Assembly: GCF_017377795.1 (NCBI RefSeq)
Contig: NZ_JAFRDR010000001.1
Location: 930,001 to 994,000, forward strand
DNA length: 64,000 nt
Source of the DNA: Williamsia soli
GTDB lineage: Bacteria; Actinomycetota; Actinomycetes; Mycobacteriales; Mycobacteriaceae
Direction: 5' to 3'
Part shown: positions 1 to 7,807 of the stretch, in pieces
Layout of the letters: each line of letters begins with the position of its first letter
Position numbering within the stretch: the first letter of the stretch is position 1
Program-made: the position numbers and the translations under genes
Notes under the pieces: model-generated
The model's input: only the letters and a program-made list of their open reading frames with translations
Databases searched by the model: none
Told to the model about the DNA's origin: nothing

Positions 1-1119
1 CTCCGGATCTGGCCGGGCGTCTATGCGGTGGCGTCTCGGGAGCGGAACATCGACCAGCTTCGGAGGCTTCGCGTCATCGCGGCCGTACGCAGCTGCGATG
101 AACCAATGGTCGCCAGTCACCAGTCGGCAGCGCTGTTGCACCATCTGCCGTTGCTGAAGCCCGGGTACGCCAAAGTGCATCTGACCACCGGTCGCGACGG
201 CGGTGGACGCATCGAGAAGCGACGTCACCTGCACACCGGAGCTCTCGGCGCCGACGATGTGATCCGGTCTGGTCAAGTGTTCGTGACCTCGATTGCGCGC
301 ACTGCCGTCGATTGTGCGCGGGCTGGGTCGTTCGAGGAAGGGGTCGTGGCGTTCGACGGTGCACTGCGGATGGGTGCCGACCGAGCGGAGATGATGACTC
401 AGCTCGAGCAGATCCGCGGCAGTCGGGGGGTCTCGCGAGCGCTACGCGCGCTCGACGTCTCGGATGCATTGTCGGAGAGTGTCGGCGAATCGTGGAGTCG
501 GGCGCAGATGATCGCCTGCCCTGACATCCGAAAGCCGGGCTTGCAGCGCACGTTTTATGACTCGGACGGACGTTTCGTCGCGCGAGTCGACTTCGAGTGG
601 GAGGGCCGGCTGGTCGCGGAGTTCGACGGCATCGTGAAGTACGGGGCGGGGTCGATGTTGCCGGGACAGACGCCGAACGACGTCGTCATTGCCGAGAAGA
701 TTCGAGAGGATCGGCTACGATCCCGCTCGGTCTACGGAGTGAGCGGGACAGAGTTCTGCGAGCGGGAGCTACTCGAACTGGGATTTGTACATCACCGCGT
801 ACCGCCCTTCGCGGGCCAGGAGTTCGGTGTGGGTGCCCTGTTCGGTGACGACGCCGTCTTCGACGACGGCGATGGAGTCGGCCTCGCGGATGGTCGAGAG
901 GCGATGGGCGACAACGATCGTGGTCGTGCGTTTCTTCAGCGTCTCCAGGGCCCGGGCGATGAGCAGTTCGGTGCGGGAGTCGACGGCGCTGGTCGCCTCG
1001 TCGAGGACCAGGATGCGGGGATGCGCGACCATGGCGCGCGCGATGGTGATGAGCTGCATCTGACCCTCGCTGAGCGTGGTCCCGCCGTCGCCGATGACGG
1101 TGTCGAAACCGTCGGGTAG
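1..1119 (+). CDS. AbiEi-type antitoxin-like protein, 5' partial, with a broken 3' end
   Basis: The reading frame is open from base 1, so the gene begins upstream of the window. The protein shows the actinobacterial AbiEi/DUF559-like pattern: a PGVYAV segment, VASHQSAALLHHLP, VHLTT, VTSIARTAVDCAR, and EFDGIVKYG..EKIREDRLR near the end. In relatives the last motif is followed by a short Val-Arg-Trp strand. Here the recognisable homology stops at about base 715 and the frame runs on for about 400 bases antisense to the ABC exporter gene. That tail is very probably not native, so I think the gene lost its 3' end. A standalone regulatory or nuclease-like role is typical of the family, but function here is doubtful. 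Confidence 0.5.
   Translation, partial: LRIWPGVYAVASRERNIDQLRRLRVIAAVRSCDEPMVASHQSAALLHHLPLLKPGYAKVHLTTGRDGGGRIEKRRHLHTGALGADDVIRSGQVFVTSIARTAVDCARAGSFEEGVVAFDGALRMGADRAEMMTQLEQIRGSRGVSRALRALDVSDALSESVGESWSRAQMIACPDIRKPGLQRTFYDSDGRFVARVDFEWEGRLVAEFDGIVKYGAGSMLPGQTPNDVVIAEKIREDRLRSRSVYGVSGTEFCERELLELGFVHHRVPPFAGQEFGVGALFGDDAVFDDGDGVGLADGREAMGDNDRGRAFLQRLQGPGDEQFGAGVDGAGRLVEDQDAGMRDHGARDGDELHLTLAERGPAVADDGVETVG
721..748. terminator. Hairpin between the broken AbiEi-like gene and the exporter gene
   Basis: The arms TCCCGCTC (721-728) and GAGCGGGA (741-748) pair perfectly around a 12-nt loop. The hairpin lies 21 bases beyond the exporter stop codon on the minus strand, and exactly where the plus-strand gene loses homology. 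It has no clear T-tract. It could be a terminator for the exporter operon, or a scar at the rearrangement junction. Confidence 0.45.
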
Positions 1120-2643
1120 TGCCTCGGTCATCTGCAACACATGGCTGTCGCGGGCCGCGGCCTCGATGTCGGCGCGGGTCGCCGCGGGATGCCCGAACGC
1201 GATGTTCTCGGCGATCGTCCCGGTGAACAGCCATCGGTCCTGGGTGACGATCGCGGCCTGATTCCGGACGAGGGCCCGGGGTCCGGATTCGATGCCGTCA
1301 CCGTCGACCCGGATGGTCCCGGACGACGGATCGTAAAGCCGCAACAGCAGATTGGTGAGGGTCGTCTTGCCGGCGCCTGTGGGTCCGACCACCGCGACGG
1401 TGGAACCGGCGTCGACATGGAGCGTCAGGTCGTTGATGACATCGACGTACTTCGCAGCGTCGTCGGTGCTCTTGCGGTAACCGAAACGCACACTGTCGAA
1501 GTCGACGGCAGGCGGGAAGGAATGACGACCGAACGTTGCCGGTACGGGCTCGTCGACGGCGGGGCGATCCTCGATGGGCTCTTCGAGCAGTGATCGGATC
1601 CGGCCGAGTGACACCAATCCCGACTGCAATTGGCTCATCATCGCGGTGAGGTCGTTGACGGGCTGGCTGAACATCCGGGAGAACGAGACGAACGCCTGAA
1701 CCTGGCCGACCGTCAGGGATCCGGCGATCACCTGCAACGCCCCGACGATGGCCACGGTCAGATAGCTGAACGCGGTGATCGCCTGCAGGACAGGTGAGAT
1801 CGATCCGGCGTAGGACTGCGCCGCCCGCGACGAGCGCGCGAGTTCGGTCGTGATCTCCTCGAACTCCGCACGCGCCCGGGCCTGAGCCCCGTATACCCGC
1901 AGTGTGTGGAGCTGTGCGTAGCTCTCGTCGATCCGCGACGTCAGGGTTTCGGTGGCGGCCCACTGGCTTTGGAAGTGTGGGCGCGCACGTTTGGCGATCA
2001 CCACCCCGGCGATGACGATGATCGGGATCGACGCGATGACGACCAGGGTCAGCAACCAGGACATGACCGGCATCACGATGAGGAGCGCCAGCAGGGTCAG
2101 CACTGCTCCGGGCAGTTTGACGAACAAGGGCGAGAACACCGACGACACATTGTCGATGTCGCTGGTGACCTTGCTCAACGTCGTCCCTCGCGCAGCGGTG
2201 TCGAAGTACGCGACAGGCATTCGGTGAACATGCGTCTCGATGTCGGCGCGCAGTCGGTTCATGGCGCGTTGTGTGATGTTGTTGACGGTCCGGGCCTGCA
2301 GCCAGTTGGCCAGCGCTCCGAGCACATACACCGCGACCAACACGGCGAGTAGCCGTGCGACGACGGTGAAGTCGATGCCTGCGCCGGGTACCGACCCCGC
2401 CCCCTGGACCACGTCGGCGAACGTTCCCCGACCCTCGGCCCGCAACCGGGCGACCGCCTCGGCGTTGGTGAGACCCTCCGGCAACGTCATGCTGATCGCG
2501 CCGGCGAAGATTTGGTTGATGATCCCGGCCAGGATCAGCGGTCCCGAGATCAGCAGGGCGACGCCCGCCGATGCCAACGCTCCCACCGCCAGGAGTCTGC
2601 GTCGATCGTGGGTGAGCCGGGCCAGCAGCCACTTGAGATTCAT
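769..2643 (-). CDS. ABC exporter, fused membrane-ATPase half-transporter, catalytic partner
   Basis: This 624-aa protein is a type IV (MsbA/LmrA-like) ABC exporter half. Six membrane helices fill roughly the first 330 residues, with a long extracellular loop rich in Ala/Gly after helix 1. The ATPase domain has Walker A GPTGAGKTT near residue 420, signature LSEGQ near 527, Walker B ILVLDEATSAVD near 547 with the catalytic Glu present, and AHRLS as the H-loop. The start is the ATG at 2643, which overlaps the upstream stop by 4 bases (ATGA). The pair therefore is translationally coupled and should form a heterodimer. Its substrate may be the micro-peptides encoded just upstream (inference from position). 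Confidence 0.93.
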   Translation of the reverse strand: MNLKWLLARLTHDRRRLLAVGALASAGVALLISGPLILAGIINQIFAGAISMTLPEGLTNAEAVARLRAEGRGTFADVVQGAGSVPGAGIDFTVVARLLAVLVAVYVLGALANWLQARTVNNITQRAMNRLRADIETHVHRMPVAYFDTAARGTTLSKVTSDIDNVSSVFSPLFVKLPGAVLTLLALLIVMPVMSWLLTLVVIASIPIIVIAGVVIAKRARPHFQSQWAATETLTSRIDESYAQLHTLRVYGAQARARAEFEEITTELARSSRAAQSYAGSISPVLQAITAFSYLTVAIVGALQVIAGSLTVGQVQAFVSFSRMFSQPVNDLTAMMSQLQSGLVSLGRIRSLLEEPIEDRPAVDEPVPATFGRHSFPPAVDFDSVRFGYRKSTDDAAKYVDVINDLTLHVDAGSTVAVVGPTGAGKTTLTNLLLRLYDPSSGTIRVDGDGIESGPRALVRNQAAIVTQDRWLFTGTIAENIAFGHPAATRADIEAAARDSHVLQMTEALPDGFDTVIGDGGTTLSEGQMQLITIARAMVAHPRILVLDEATSAVDSRTELLIARALETLKKRTTTIVVAHRLSTIREADSIAVVEDGVVTEQGTHTELLAREGRYAVMYKSQFE

Positions 2644-4394
2644 CGCAGTGCGGCCTGGGAGTCGAGGATCTCGCGGTAGGTGCTGCTGCTCCGGATCAGC
2701 TCGTCGTGGGTCCCTCGGGCACAGATTCGGCCACCGGAGAGAATGACGATCGTGTCGGCGCCCGCTGTCGACGACACCCGTTGGGCGGTCAGGAGAATGA
2801 CCGAATCGGGAAGTGCTCGGCGCAGCTTCTGCTTGACCCGGCTCTCGGTCTCGGGATCGAGTGCCGAGAACGGGTCGTCCAGAAGGAGCAGGCGTGGCCT
2901 GTGCACGATTGCCTGCGCCAGGGCCAGTCGCTGCCGCTGTCCACCGGAAAGGTTTCCGCCGCCGTGCTGCACCTCTTGACGCAACCCCAGTTCGTGGGCG
3001 AAGACGAAGTCGGTCGCGCACGCGACGTCGAGGGCGGCTCGAAGATCGTCGTCGGAGGCGTCGGGACGACCGAGGCGGAGATTGGCCTCGAGAGTGCCCG
3101 ACAGCAGGGCCGGCACCTGCGCGACATACGAGATGTCCTGGTAGAGCTCGGACCTTTCACGTTCTCGGACGTCGATTCCGTCGATGAGGACCCGGCCCGA
3201 CGTGGCATCGCAGAACCGCGGGATCAGACTGAGCAGGGTGCTCTTGCCGTCGCCGGTCCCGCCGAGTACTGCGGTCAGCGTCCCCGGCCGACATCGCAGA
3301 TCGATGTCGGACAGGACTGCATGCTCGGCGCCGGGGTAGCGGAAGCCCACGCCTGACAGTTCGACGTCGCCCGTCCGGATGGCCGGGACCCGGCAGACGT
3401 CCGGATCCTGGACGGAAGGAACGGTGCCGAGGATCTCCTGAACTCGGCGTGCGCTCACCTGCGCTCGGGGCACCAGGGCGATCATCGCGGCAGCGATCGA
3501 GAGTCCGATGAGGATTTGGGTCAGGTAGCCGACGAACGCGATGATGCCGCCGACCTCCATCGAGTTGTTGTCAACGAGAACCGCCCCGACTCCGATGACT
3601 GCGGCGGCCCCGACGTTGGCGATGAGGATGATGCTCGGGAGCATGACGGCCTGCAGCGAACCGATGCGGTGTGCCGTGGTGGTGAGCTCTGTGTTCGCGG
3701 TGTCGAAGCGGGATTCTTCCAGCTCCTCGCGACCGAAGGAGCGGATCACCTTGATGCCGGTCAGCTGTTCACGCAGTACTCGGCCGACCCCGTCGATGGC
3801 TGACTGCAAGCGGGCGTACGAGGGGATGAGTTTGCGGACGATCACCACCACGACCGTTGTCAGCGCGGCAGCGATCACGATCACGACCGGGGCGAGCTGA
3901 ACATTCTCGCTCAGTGCCATCACCGTGCCACCGACCACCAACACCGGAGCTGTGGCAAGCACTGTCATCGCGATGAACACCGCGAGTTGGAGTTGGTTGA
4001 TGTCGTTGGTGCTGCGGGTGATCAGGGACGGTACGCCGAATTTGTGCAGGTCGGTGTCGGAGAATTGCTGTACCCGGGTGTACGTGGAATTGCGGATATC
4101 GCGACCGATACTCGTCGCGATGAACGATCCGATGATCGTGGCCGCGACGGAGGCGCACACGTTCACCACCGCGAGGGCCATCATGATTACGCCGATGGTG
4201 ACAATTGCATCGACGTCAGCCTGCGCAATACCTTCATCGACGATGCGCCCATTGAGATTGGGTAGCAATAACGTCGTGGTCACCGCCACGAGCTGCAAGA
4301 AAATCAAAATCAGCAAAGGTCGCCGGTAAGTCCGTAAATGCGGCGACAGGACCGTGGCCAGTGGCTTTTCTTTGGGAATACCCATGCTCAGCAC
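2640..4394 (-). CDS. ABC exporter, fused membrane-ATPase half-transporter with degenerate ATP site
   Basis: This is the first gene of the exporter pair, 584 aa from a GTG at 4394 (an ATG lies at 4385). Six membrane helices precede the ATPase domain. Walker A is GGTGDGKST near residue 376 and the signature LSGGQRQR is canonical. The Walker B end reads LLLLDDPFSALD, with Asp where the catalytic Glu is expected, and the switch region reads TAQRVS, with Gln instead of His. In heterodimeric exporters these changes mark the degenerate ATP site, and the partner encoded downstream keeps both residues. The gene begins 66 bases after a 28-aa micro-ORF, with a strong hairpin in between. Confidence 0.93.
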   Translation of the reverse strand: MLSMGIPKEKPLATVLSPHLRTYRRPLLILIFLQLVAVTTTLLLPNLNGRIVDEGIAQADVDAIVTIGVIMMALAVVNVCASVAATIIGSFIATSIGRDIRNSTYTRVQQFSDTDLHKFGVPSLITRSTNDINQLQLAVFIAMTVLATAPVLVVGGTVMALSENVQLAPVVIVIAAALTTVVVVIVRKLIPSYARLQSAIDGVGRVLREQLTGIKVIRSFGREELEESRFDTANTELTTTAHRIGSLQAVMLPSIILIANVGAAAVIGVGAVLVDNNSMEVGGIIAFVGYLTQILIGLSIAAAMIALVPRAQVSARRVQEILGTVPSVQDPDVCRVPAIRTGDVELSGVGFRYPGAEHAVLSDIDLRCRPGTLTAVLGGTGDGKSTLLSLIPRFCDATSGRVLIDGIDVRERERSELYQDISYVAQVPALLSGTLEANLRLGRPDASDDDLRAALDVACATDFVFAHELGLRQEVQHGGGNLSGGQRQRLALAQAIVHRPRLLLLDDPFSALDPETESRVKQKLRRALPDSVILLTAQRVSSTAGADTIVILSGGRICARGTHDELIRSSSTYREILDSQAALR

Positions 4395-4396
4395 AA

Positions 4397-4428
4397 GTCC
4401 CCGGGAGCCGATCCGGCACCCCGGGGAC
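4397..4428 (-). terminator. Hairpin between micro-ORF 1 and the exporter genes (attenuator candidate)
   Basis: GTCCCCGGG (4397-4405) pairs perfectly with CCCGGGGAC (4420-4428) around a 14-nt loop. There is no T-run on the minus strand. On the transcript it comes 32 bases after the micro-ORF stop and ends just before the exporter start codon. It would suit partial termination, giving much peptide and little transporter, or control of exporter translation. Confidence 0.65.
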
Positions 4429-4460
4429 CTGCGATCAAATAGAGAACTATTCGGTCTGTG

Positions 4461-4547
4461 CTAGTTGGAGCTACCGCCGGCGAGGCCTGCGAGCAGCCCG
4501 CCCAGGAGCTGGAGGAATGCGAGCAGACCGGTTTCAGACGAAGTCAT
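4461..4547 (-). CDS. Leaderless hydrophobic micropeptide 1, 28 aa
   Basis: A 28-codon frame starts at ATG 4547 behind a good ribosome site (AAAGGGAC, about 4 bases before the ATG). The peptide starts MTSSET, has a Leu/Ala/Gly core with LLAFLQLLGG, and ends AGGSSN. It has no signal peptide, no Lys or Arg, and Ser at both ends. It shares the pattern Ser-Ser/Thr-Glu, Leu-Ala-x-Leu, Gln-Leu-x-Gly-Gly and GGSS with micropeptide 2 about 270 bases upstream, which argues that both are real paralogues. It precedes the exporter pair, so export by that pair is a reasonable inference. An in-frame upstream Met at 4643 has no good ribosome site. Confidence 0.7.
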   Translation of the reverse strand: MTSSETGLLAFLQLLGGLLAGLAGGSSN

Positions 4548-4771
4548 GAGTGTCCCTTTCGAGGCATTGTGCGAATCTTCACGTGGTCGATGCTCGTGCT
4601 CTGAGCTGAACGACCGCGCAGCTGACCGAACCCACAATGGCATCCGGATCCAGTTTTGTCAGCTAAACGAAGAAGTTTGGATAAGTTCAGTTATCGACAC
4701 TCGAGATTGCGAAATCTAATGTGGGGCAACGTCAGCTTGAACCTGCTGCTTGACGCCCAGCCCGAACGCCG

Positions 4772-4803
4772 CGCTCCGGGCAGGCCGATGCCTGCCCGGA
4801 GCG
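4772..4803 (-). terminator. Strong hairpin after micro-ORF 2
   Basis: A 13-bp perfect stem, CGCTCCGGGCAGG (4772-4784) with CCTGCCCGGAGCG (4791-4803), encloses a 6-nt loop. It lies 14 bases after the stop codon of micro-ORF 2 on the minus strand. No T-tract follows, as is common in high-GC actinobacteria. It probably ends or stabilises a very short peptide message. Confidence 0.8.
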
Positions 4804-4817
4804 GGAGTGGGGGCGTC

Positions 4818-4898
4818 CTACTCGGCAGGTTCGCTGCTGCCGCCGAAGAGTTGAAGCAGAATTGCGAGCAAAGGACCAAGTTCTTCAGTGGAACCCAT
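4818..4898 (-). CDS. Leaderless hydrophobic micropeptide 2, 26 aa
   Basis: A 26-codon frame starts at ATG 4898 with a strong ribosome site, GAGAAGGAG, 6 bases upstream. The peptide starts MGSTEELGP, has the core LLAILLQLFGG and ends SSEPAE. It is acidic, lacks a signal peptide and basic residues, and closely resembles micropeptide 1. A 13-bp hairpin follows at once. Anionic leaderless peptides of this size are unlike typical cationic bacteriocins. They recall phenol-soluble modulins in size, and the leaderless PorA/PorH of mycolata in lacking a signal sequence; both comparisons are analogy, not homology. Confidence 0.72.
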   Translation of the reverse strand: MGSTEELGPLLAILLQLFGGSSEPAE

Positions 4899-5406
4899 AG
4901 TGTTCTCCTTCTCGTTGATTTCTTGGAATGACAAAGTCGTCGAAGCGCTCTGCGTTTAACTCCCCCGACCAACTGAGCCGAATCCACCATGGCAGATTCG
5001 CGCGCAATTGTCACCCATTCCGGAATTTGTTTCAATTCATCGATAATTGGACATAAGTGCAGGAGATGACCTGGTAAACAAAGCATTGTCGCCGGTGGTG
5101 ACCACTTTTGGGATATCGGACCGCGATCACATCGAGCTTCTGTGCCGGTCACGTGCCCGCCCACTCGTGCGACATACCTGCGTCGGCACATGAACATTGG
5201 GCACAGTGAATAAATGCAGGTCGTAACCATGAACATCGAGTGAAATCGGCGGATTTTCATTGCCACCGCACTGCACGGCGGCGACTGGGGCCATACGGAC
5301 AGGTACCTGACCGCGAGCGACGCCGGAAGGCCTCGACAACACAAGACGGTCACCGATAAGCCCAGAAACTTTCTCACAGCGGCCATTTCCGGCTAGTGTT
5401 CCGCAG
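4899..5406. promoter_or_regulatory. Intergenic region between micro-ORF 2 and the divergent mycolyltransferase gene
   Basis: These 508 bases are less GC-rich than the flanking genes and contain no convincing gene on either strand. They must hold the promoters of the minus-strand micropeptide/exporter unit and of the plus-strand mycolyltransferase. I cannot assign -35/-10 boxes with confidence. Confidence 0.5.
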
Positions 5407-6453
5407 GTGAGAAGAATGCCGGCTGGTAAGTCGCCCCGTTTTGTCCGAGTCGCTGTGGCCGCGGCCCTGACCTCCGTCGTGACGGCATCGTCGCTGTTGG
5501 TCGCGACGCCTGCGTCCGCAGACGAGCTCCCGCAGGTCGGCATCACGTCGCCGGGCGGATCGTCGCTGGTCAGCGTGAACCAGACCGGCCCCCAGCAGCT
5601 GGAACTCCAGGTGTTCTCCGCTTCGATGAACAAGAACATCCCCATCTCGGTCCTGCTGCCGAAAGATCGGTCTGTTCCACGCCCGACGCTCTACCTGCTG
5701 AATGGGGCCGGTGGTGGCGAGGACGCCGCGAACTGGCAGGCCAAGACCGATATCGTCGACTTCTTCAAGAACAAGAACGTCAACGTGATCACCCCGAATT
5801 CCGGTGCCTTCAGCTACTACACCGACTGGCAGCAGGACGATCCGGAGCTCGGTCGCAACAAGTGGTCGACGTTCCTCGGTAAGGAACTACCGCCGATCAT
5901 CGACGCAGCGCTCGAGACGAACGGTCGTAACTCGATTGCCGGCATCTCGTCGTCGGCGACGTCGGTGCTGAACCTCGCGATCGAGCACCAGGGCCTCTAC
6001 CAGTCCGTCGGTTCGTACAGCGGCTGCGCGTCGACCGCGAGCCAGCTCGGCGAGACGTACATCAGGATCACGGTCGAAGGACGCGGCGGCGGCGACGCCA
6101 CCAACATGTGGGGCCCGTACGGCGGTCCGGGCTGGATCGCCAACGACGCGATCATCAATGCCCCGAAGCTGCGCGGCCAGACGCTGTACATCTCGAACGC
6201 AACGGGTCTCCCGGGCCAGTACGACAGCCTGGCCTACACCAAGGATCCGAGCAGCCTCGCCGATCAGATCATCCTCGGTGGCGGCATCGAAGCCGCCACC
6301 GGGATCTGCACCGCACTGCTGGTCGATCGCCTGAACCGGCTGAACATCCCTGCGACCTATGACTTTCCGCCCGCGGGAACCCACTCCTGGCACTACTGGG
6401 AAGACCAGTTGCACAAGTCCTGGCCGACCCTGGCAGGTCCGCTCGGGCTCTGA
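5407..6453 (+). CDS. Secreted antigen-85-family mycolyltransferase/esterase
   Basis: This 348-aa alpha/beta hydrolase of the antigen 85 family transfers mycolic acids to trehalose or arabinogalactan outside the membrane. A signal peptide (RFVRVAVAAALTSVV...) ends near ATPASA in the first 45 residues. YLLNGAGGG suits the oxyanion-hole region, GISSSATSVL carries the nucleophile Ser, and THSWHYWEDQL near the C-terminus carries the catalytic His. Length and motifs fit the family. The GTG at 5407 and ATG at 5416 are both possible starts. It diverges from the micropeptide/exporter unit and ends at a strong terminator. In Corynebacterium a related enzyme, MytC, also acylates small porin peptides, which makes this neighbourhood interesting. 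Confidence 0.92.
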   Translation: MRRMPAGKSPRFVRVAVAAALTSVVTASSLLVATPASADELPQVGITSPGGSSLVSVNQTGPQQLELQVFSASMNKNIPISVLLPKDRSVPRPTLYLLNGAGGGEDAANWQAKTDIVDFFKNKNVNVITPNSGAFSYYTDWQQDDPELGRNKWSTFLGKELPPIIDAALETNGRNSIAGISSSATSVLNLAIEHQGLYQSVGSYSGCASTASQLGETYIRITVEGRGGGDATNMWGPYGGPGWIANDAIINAPKLRGQTLYISNATGLPGQYDSLAYTKDPSSLADQIILGGGIEAATGICTALLVDRLNRLNIPATYDFPPAGTHSWHYWEDQLHKSWPTLAGPLGL

Positions 6454-6469
6454 CCCCACACCCAAACGA

Positions 6470-6503
6470 GAACACGCCCCCGGTTGCAGCCGGGGGCGTG
6501 TTC
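6470..6503 (+). terminator. Terminator of the mycolyltransferase gene
   Basis: A 14-bp perfect stem, GAACACGCCCCCGG with CCGGGGGCGTGTTC, encloses the loop TTGCAG, starting 17 bases after the stop codon. A short T-rich stretch follows. Confidence 0.93.
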
Positions 6504-6586
6504 TGTTCGTGGGCGTCAATTGTCTTCGCCCAGATTTCAACTGGAGTTCGTTGTATCGATGCCGACCTTGCCGACATCCTGATTCG

Positions 6587-6838
6587 ATGAGCGAACCTCT
6601 GATTCCACCGTTTCAGCACACCGACGATTCCATCGACGCCGCCGACACCGGTCGCGGCGCCCCCGGTGGCGGGTCGATCGTCGAGGGGGAGGCAACGGTG
6701 ACCGCGGCAGAGATCGAAAATTTCAACGAGCATCTTGAGGCCGAGCGCGAGCATCCGCCACTGTTCCGCACACCGCACCCGGGCCACACGGCCCAGGATT
6801 CGGGGTCCGACAGGGGAGCAGAGGCGCCGGATCAGTAG
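6587..6838 (+). CDS. Small hydrophilic protein of unknown function
   Basis: This 83-aa acidic protein starts MSEPLIPPFQHTDDSIDAAD and shows no signal peptide, membrane segment or family I recognise. A glycine-rich stretch (RGAPGGGS) is followed by a possible helix, TAAEIENFNEHLEAE. The last 7 bases overlap the end of the convergent menB. Support is codon use and length only. Confidence 0.6.
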   Translation: MSEPLIPPFQHTDDSIDAADTGRGAPGGGSIVEGEATVTAAEIENFNEHLEAEREHPPLFRTPHPGHTAQDSGSDRGAEAPDQ

Positions 6839-7767
6839 TAGAACGGATAGTCGTCCCAGTCGGGTGACCGCTTCTCCAGGAATGCGTCGCGGCCTTCTAC
6901 GGCTTCGTCGGTCATGTAGGCCAGCCGGGTGGCTTCACCTGCAAAGACCTGCTGACCCATCAACCCGTCGTCGGTGAGGTTGAACGCGAACTTGAGCATG
7001 CGCTGCGCGGTCGGGGACTTGCCGTTGATGGTCTTGCCCCACTCGATGGCGGTCGTCTCGAGATCGCCGTGGTCGACCACCTCGTTGACCGCGCCCATCC
7101 GCTGCATCGCCTCGGCGTCATATGCGCGGCCGAGGAAGAAGATCTCGCGAGCGTTCTTCTGGCCGACCTGCTTGGCGAGGTAGGCGCTGCCGTAGCCGGC
7201 GTCGAACGACCCGACGTCGGCGTCGGTCTGTTTGAAGCGAGCCTCCTGCCGGGACGCGAGGGTCAGGTCGCAGACCACGTGCAGCGAGTGGCCACCGCCG
7301 GCGGCCCAGCCGTTGACCACGGCGATGACGACCTTCGGCATGGTGCGGATCAGCCGCTGCACCTCGAGGATGTGCAGACGGCCGCCCTCGGCCTTGACGC
7401 GCGCGGAGTCGACGGTCTCGGCGGTGTCCCCGCCTGCGTACTGGTACCCCGAGCGGCCGCGGATGCGCTGGTCGCCGCCACTGCAGAACGCCCAGCCGCC
7501 GTCCTTCTCGCTGGGACCGTTGCCGGTCAGCAGCACCACCCCGACATCGGGTGTGCGTCGGGCGTGGTCGAGCGTCCGGTACAGCTCGTCGACGGTGTGC
7601 GGCCGGAACGCATTGCGGACCTCGGGGCGATCGAAGGCGATCCGCACGATGCCGTGCGCACGCCCGGTTCCGGCGTGCCGGTGGTAGGTGATGTCGGTCA
7701 GGTCGTCGAAGCCCTCGACCGTGTGCCACTGCGTCGGATCGAAGGGCTGCTCTACAGATGCGCTCAT
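6832..7767 (-). CDS. menB: 1,4-dihydroxy-2-naphthoyl-CoA synthase
   Basis: This 311-aa crotonase-fold enzyme closes the second ring of menaquinone by converting o-succinylbenzoyl-CoA to DHNA-CoA in the cytoplasm. Visible features are the actinobacterial MenB N-terminus (FDPTQWHTVEGFDDLTDITYHR), the FDRPEVRNAFRP crotonase start, the loop KDGGWAFCSGGDQRIRGRSG, the oxyanion-hole segment NGWAAGGGHSLHVVCDL, DADVGSFDAGYGS, and the C-terminal SPDWDDYPFYY. The start is the ATG at 7767. No other men genes are in view, although a PaaI-type thioesterase nearby could act on its product. Confidence 0.95.
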   Translation of the reverse strand: MSASVEQPFDPTQWHTVEGFDDLTDITYHRHAGTGRAHGIVRIAFDRPEVRNAFRPHTVDELYRTLDHARRTPDVGVVLLTGNGPSEKDGGWAFCSGGDQRIRGRSGYQYAGGDTAETVDSARVKAEGGRLHILEVQRLIRTMPKVVIAVVNGWAAGGGHSLHVVCDLTLASRQEARFKQTDADVGSFDAGYGSAYLAKQVGQKNAREIFFLGRAYDAEAMQRMGAVNEVVDHGDLETTAIEWGKTINGKSPTAQRMLKFAFNLTDDGLMGQQVFAGEATRLAYMTDEAVEGRDAFLEKRSPDWDDYPFYY

Positions 7768-7807
7768 GGTTTCCGAGCCTAGTGGCCTGACCCAGAAGTC
7801 CAGGGCG

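Noticed and set aside
2644-3021. N-terminal extension of the second exporter gene
   Set aside because: The extension reads antisense-like Arg/Ala text and would overlap the first exporter gene by 380 bases; the ATGA overlap at 2640-2643 is the natural start.
4691-5386. 231-codon minus-strand frame across the intergenic region
   Set aside because: It contains micro-ORF 2 only in another frame, has odd composition and no motif or ribosome site.
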